From Durusdinium trenchii (Eukaryota > Sar > Dinophyceae > Suessiales > Symbiodiniaceae): a DNA stretch of 64,000 nt. The stretch is taken from positions 769,697 through 833,696 of the forward strand of contig CAXAMN010001336.1 in NCBI GenBank assembly GCA_963970005.1. Reading direction: 5' to 3'. A program made the translations under genes and the position numbers. Below, piece after piece: positions 41,601-47,600 of this stretch (position 1 is its first letter; the number at the start of each line of letters is the position of its first letter). The notes beneath the pieces were generated by a model. It saw only the letters and a list, made by a program, of their open reading frames with translations, made no database searches and was not told the DNA's origin.

Positions 41601-44600
41601 TACAATCCGACCTCGGTTTCCGGTTCAATGCGCAGCTTGGAGCGGAGTAGGTCCCAACCTTTCTTCAAGTTCCCCTTGGGCCCTGCCAACTTCAAGTCGT
41701 CCACATATATCACTAACAGCAAGTCTAGCTTTTCGTGGTAGTACATCGACGGCCATTCTGGTCCGACGGGTTTGAACTCCAATGCGCGTACAGATTCGTC
41801 GCAGTGTTGCTCCCACATCGTTCCAGAGTCTGGATGTCCGTACAATGCTTTGTTCACACGACACATAGGGCGTTTGAGACCCCTTCTGGTGATCTCCTCT
41901 TGCAAGTGTTTGGGCCACGCTTCCCACGGGAGTTCAGCCCAACACGGTACACCGCCCAGTAATGCTTGGATATATGCTCGAATGGCATCTGCCATTTGCA
42001 CATCATTACCTTCCAGGCAACCGTAGAAATCGGCCCATCGAGCAGCCTCGAATGTAGCTGGAGAGTTTCCAAGATCCTGGAACAACGCTGCCTCGAAGTT
42101 CTGGTTCTTCACTTGATCTCCGAGTAGAACCCCTCGCCCTTTGAACTTCCTCTTCGGGTCATCATCAGGCAGTTGGTAATTCTTTTCCACACATATTCCA
42201 TGTACTCTTGCCAAGTGAACTTCTTCCCCTTTCTTCTTGGATGTTGCCACTATCTCATCATATTCCCTCAGCCACGACCCGTCGAATGTTTCTTCATCCC
42301 AGAGTCCGCCCCATTCATCCAACATAGATTGCATTGCCTTCTTATTGGATAGGATCTCGGCACGGCTCACAGGTCTTGATACCACAGCGTTGAACAACCT
42401 ATTGCCCATAAGCTTTGGGCGATGTTGCATATCACGCACTACACATGGCATCGTCGGAAATGGTTCATCAATTATATCGTTGTCGGTGGGATCACCAGTG
42501 ATGCAACAACATACCTTACCGTTCAGTGGATTGTAGACGTTCTCCGTCCTCCAAGCCGCCATAGCAAGATTGTCGTCGTTGTCCTCCCACATGGCACTCT
42601 CGTCCCAATCGGTGAGGAATTCTTCATCACTGGGGATGCACGTGGACTCGGACGTAAAGGATTTAGGTGACCATGGGTCCTCATCATCATCAGTGTCCCA
42701 CTCTCTAAAGGTAGTAGGCATAGCCAAGCTTGGTGCACCGTCACCCTTCTCGCCCTTGTCCTTAGACTTCTTTTCTTTCTTGGACTTCTTATCCTTCTTG
42801 GCTTTCTTGTCCTTCTTGTCTTTCTTGGACTTCTTTTCATTACCTCCATCATCATCCTTCTTGACGTCTTCCAGGTCCTTTAAGAGTTCGTCAGGCTCTT
42901 CGTCCTCCTTCTTATCCGTACTGCTCCCAAGCCCTTTTGCTTTCTTCGTCAATCTATCCACGACCCTGTCTACATGCTCTCCGGCCTTCTTGGCCATAGC
43001 TCTATCTTTCACCGATAGCTTCTGCCATTCTTCAGGCGTGAGGTAGTCCTTGGGTCTTGGTGAGTTGTGGAAGAGTCGCCTTCCATCCGATCCCACTCTA
43101 TATAGACGACCGTCCTTTGCGATCTTGACGTGTTCACCGTCGTTGTTCAAGTAAACGATGTTATCACCTGGCCCCCCCAACGGAGTAGTGATCGGGACCG
43201 GAGTAGTCCTCTTTCTTCTTCTCTGCGAGCTCCTCCGTTTTCTCGTCCTCGATCGCGTCAACTTCACTAGCTTTTGACTTCAGGTCCCCATCTGGTGGAT
43301 CAGGTGCATCATCGTCATCGCCTTGATCGTCGCTGTCGTCGGGATCGGGTAACTCGGGATTAGTAGGTGCATCCGGAGAACCGGCTCTCTCCTTCAGGAC
43401 TTTCATTCCTTCGAGAGTGCTGTTCAACCTCTCGTACTCTTTCTTCAAAGGGAATTCTATTCCATCGTCTTGGAAGATCTTCTCTGTGATGTGAGGAGTA
43501 AGCAATTTCCTCAACGGTCTCTCGGCATCATAGCCTAGATTCTGTTGTGCGAAATCGCTTATAGCCCATACCTTATATTTCCTTGACCAATTCATCCCGG
43601 TCCCCATAACGTACCCTGCGAAGATGCCAGGTATGCTCTTGGGGTCGAACTTATGATCCTGGTCCCTTTTTCTCGCGTCACTAGGTTTGAAGAACACCTT
43701 CGCCCCGAGTGGTATCACCATGCCTGGGAATTCGCTCTTGTGCAACTTCAACCATGCACTGCTGCCATCGCTCAACTTCTCGATGTTCAACAAATGGCTT
43801 ACGCATTCCACTGCGAATGGCCAAAAACATGGTGGTAGTCCGGCCTCTAGTAGGCATGTCGATGTGGTAAGCATCATGAACTGATTGTTTCTTTCGGCGA
43901 GTGAATTGTTCTGGGGATGTCCTGGAAGCGACTGGTCTAGTGGAATCCGGAGTTCCTTGAGTGCTGCTTCAAACTGTGGCGCATCATCCGAGTAAGCATT
44001 GATGACTTTTCTCTTACCGATATAGTGCTTCATCGCTTGCACTACCTCGTCACTATTGCTTGCTTTCAATGGATAACCCCATATCACACCGGTGAACCGA
44101 TCTCGAATCACCAATACATCCTTATCCGGCATGATCCCATCTCTCGCCATCTTCTGAGTGTTCATGAGATCGAAGGTGATAAGGTCACCGAATGCCTTCA
44201 ATTTCCGTTTGAAAGCTCCCTTGCTAGTCTTGTAGCGCTTCATCTTTGCTCTCACACATGACTTGCAGTATGGGTTCTTGTATCGGTGCGTCATCAGGTG
44301 TAATATGGATTTCGCCTCGTTCTTCAGCACTCCTGGTTTTGATAGTCTGGCTTCCCCGTCGACCACATCGACTTCCAATAGTCCCTCTTCACCTTCACCA
44401 ATGTCACTCTCCTCTCGTTCAGAATCCGCATCACCTCCATGTTCGTCGTCTTCGGCTTCTTCAGGTTGGTCATCGAGATCACGATCGATTCTCGGGTCTT
44501 CCCCGTCGTATCCCTCTTCAGGAGAATATCCGTCATCGTCGTGTTCCTCTGGTTCTCCCTCGTCGCCTACAACTGCTGGATTGATATCGGATTCACCATC

Positions 44601-47600
44601 CTGATCTCTCTGGTTACCCTTCTTCTTTCTCCTCCGTCTCCGTGGCTTCTTGGGCGGAGGTTCCTCTTGCTGTGTCTCCTGACCTGCTGTGGCCTCGTCT
44701 TCATGCCCCACACCTGACAGTATGCGATGAAGTATCGTAGCCAAGCCGTCTGGTCTTGGTAAACATCTCCCGTCGTCATCATTCACCTTGATGTAGGGTA
44801 TGTTGTCATGTACCGATAGCGGAATTTTACTCGCGTTCTGGTCGATGAGGTATGGCAATTGATTTGCCGGCCATATGAATGAGTATCCTTGTTCCATGCA
44901 CCGCTTCCCGATGGAAAAGACTGATGGTGTGCTCTCCAACACATGTGCCTCGGACATCAAGGGTAGTTCATCCACATTGATGTCCACCATCTCTGATGTA
45001 CTGGTTACACCATTCGCTGTCATGAAGCTCACGGATTTGGGTCCTTCCTTGGTGGTAAGGCCCATGGCATTGACTTTCTCTCTTGATATCAAGTCGTGTC
45101 CACATCCCGTGTCCATGATGAAGCGTATCGGTGGTCCATCGTACCTCTCCACAGTCATGAACATTGTGTCTCCCGGTATCGTGTAGTTGACAGAATCCTT
45201 CTTTACTACCTCGCTGGTGCTGAAGTCTGACAGGTCGACGTTCACCTCGATTCCTTCATCTTGAGTGATTTGTATCCATGCCTTGGCAATGTGTTCAGCA
45301 GAAAATAACTCCATCATCTTACCTTTGGCATGTGCTACTCGTGCAGCTATATGGTTCACTCTGAGGGCTCTCAACGATGAAATGAGCTCGGTATCCACCT
45401 TCTGTACCTCACTCTTCTTCTTCCTGAGGGGACGGGTGTTTAGCTCGTTACCAGGATCGCAGGGAAACGTGGTCACATTCGCCTGGTCATCGAATCTGAC
45501 TTTAAAGCGAAGCGCCAACCCACCTCGTCGTATGTTGGGAAGTGCTGGTTGCATGTCCTCGTCATCACTCTCGATGTCCCCGCACAGCATAAAGGCTGGC
45601 GCAGCTGGTTTGGGCTTGGCTTTGCCTTTAGCCTCTTGCTTTGCCGCAGGAGCAGCTTGGTGTTGACGTCGACATTTGTCCCCGAACTTGCACGATCCTT
45701 TCTGCCAATTCCAACAGACCTGATCCTTCATTGGCTTAGGGCTAGTGCTCCTACCACCAGGACTCTTTGATCTGTCACCCTTGAGGTTATCTGGTTTCTT
45801 AGCAGAACTTTTGTGCTTCTCCTGGTGACTAAACTTGCATTTGTCTCCTCTAGAACATCCGTTTTTCCCATGGAAGTGGAAAGCGCATCCTATCTTGGAC
45901 GTGTCTGCCGGAGTCGCTGATCTGCCACGATCCCCTTTTGGGCTCTTCGTGGTTGACCTTCCACGATCCTGCTTCTTGTCCTTCTTTTGGTGATCCTTCG
46001 GATTATTCTGAGGAAGTACTGGAGCGGCGTCCTTCGGTGGATCGGCCTTGGTATTCTTGGGCTTCGCTTTAGGGTCCTTCTTCTCCGCTGGTGTAGCCTT
46101 CATGAGGTTCCCAAAAGCTTTTTCCCTTTCTTTCTTATTTGTGGTCTCGATTGATTTCCGTATCCACTTCGCCATAATCTCCCGTAACTTCTGATAGGTC
46201 TTATCCGGATCCTTATCCAACATGTTGTCGTACACGGACAAGTCTAACGCCATAACTTTGGAATCTTTAATCTTGTCCCAAAGCAGGTTGCGGAGTGCTT
46301 TGTCAGGAAGCATGTCATCCGCATCCATACCTGATATGATCTCATCCCACTGTCCAAGGAATCTGGATAGTTGATTATCTCCAGGGAACTTTAGATCGAA
46401 TAAGTGCTTAGATGCATACATCACATCGACGTTGTCGGCACTCCGGAAGCTATCGACGATCAACGCTAACATTTCTCGTCCCTTAACCATTCCCGGAGTC
46501 GTGCCTCTCGCACGTCTCTGCATCATCTGCCTCACCTTCAGTTGTACGTCATGAGATCTCTCACCTGCTGCGTGGATAATCGTGTGTAGGGTGATACCTA
46601 GCTTAGCATCTATGCTAGCGAATCTTGCTTCGCCTGATGTCTCGAGCAGAAATGGGTCATATGGTGATTTGAAGGCATCCGAGAGCCACTGGATCCAATC
46701 TTCTTGTCTTTCGTCGCCCGATGCCGTCACGACTGCCGCTACAACCTGGGATTTCCAAACCTCCAGGTCGTGTATCTTGGGCCATGCAGGGATGTTGATC
46801 TTCTCGTGTTCCTTCCGAGATATCTTGGAGCCACCCGAGCTAGAGGATGAAGCGGCACCATGTTCGGTTGCAGCTGCATTCTCAGCGTTCATGCGCTCCT
46901 CTTCATACCTCCTCCGGTACTTATTCCTCTCATCTCTGAGTCGTGCTGCATGTGCTTCGAATTCCATCATGTCCTGCTGGTTCTGCATCATACCTTCGTA
47001 GTACTCCATTGCCTCCTTCTCCTCGGACCTTAATGACTTCTCGGTACGTCCAAGTTCCGCTCTAAGCTTGGTCATCACCTCGTTCTCCACATTGGATTCT
47101 GATCCCATGTCTGGTGGTTTCATCTTCAGTGCGACCTTCAGTTGTGCTTCACTTGCGCTTGATTCGATCAATTCTTCCTGAAGACGTTTCAACATCCTCT
47201 CTTTACGTAGAATGTCTTCTTCCAACATGTTCATCTTGACCTCAGCTTTCTTGAGTTCGACGTTGGATGGTTGAGACGGTCGATCGGATCCTTGAATCCT
47301 CGCCTGCGTCAACTCCTCGTTCGCCCTCTTCAATTGCTCTCTGATGGTCATGATGAAATTGTCCTGATTATAAGATCGGTTGTTGAGCTCCTCATTCTCT
47401 TCTGATAACCATTTGATCTTGCTTGTATACATTGCTTCCTTCATCTTCATCTCCTCAGCATATTCGTGTTTGTTCCTGGCACTCTGCCTTTGTAGTCCAA
47501 CTAACTCCTGTCTATACAGATCCCTAATGTTCTCAGCATCTGATACTGCAGTCATGACCTCGGTTATGGCTCGATCTCTTTGCGCCGATATAGCCTGGAT

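Noticed and set aside
38147..43180. Classic -1 slippery heptamers at the two frame changes
   Set aside because: The next ORF is in the +1 frame at both sites; at the G7 site a -1 shift meets a stop within about eight codons.
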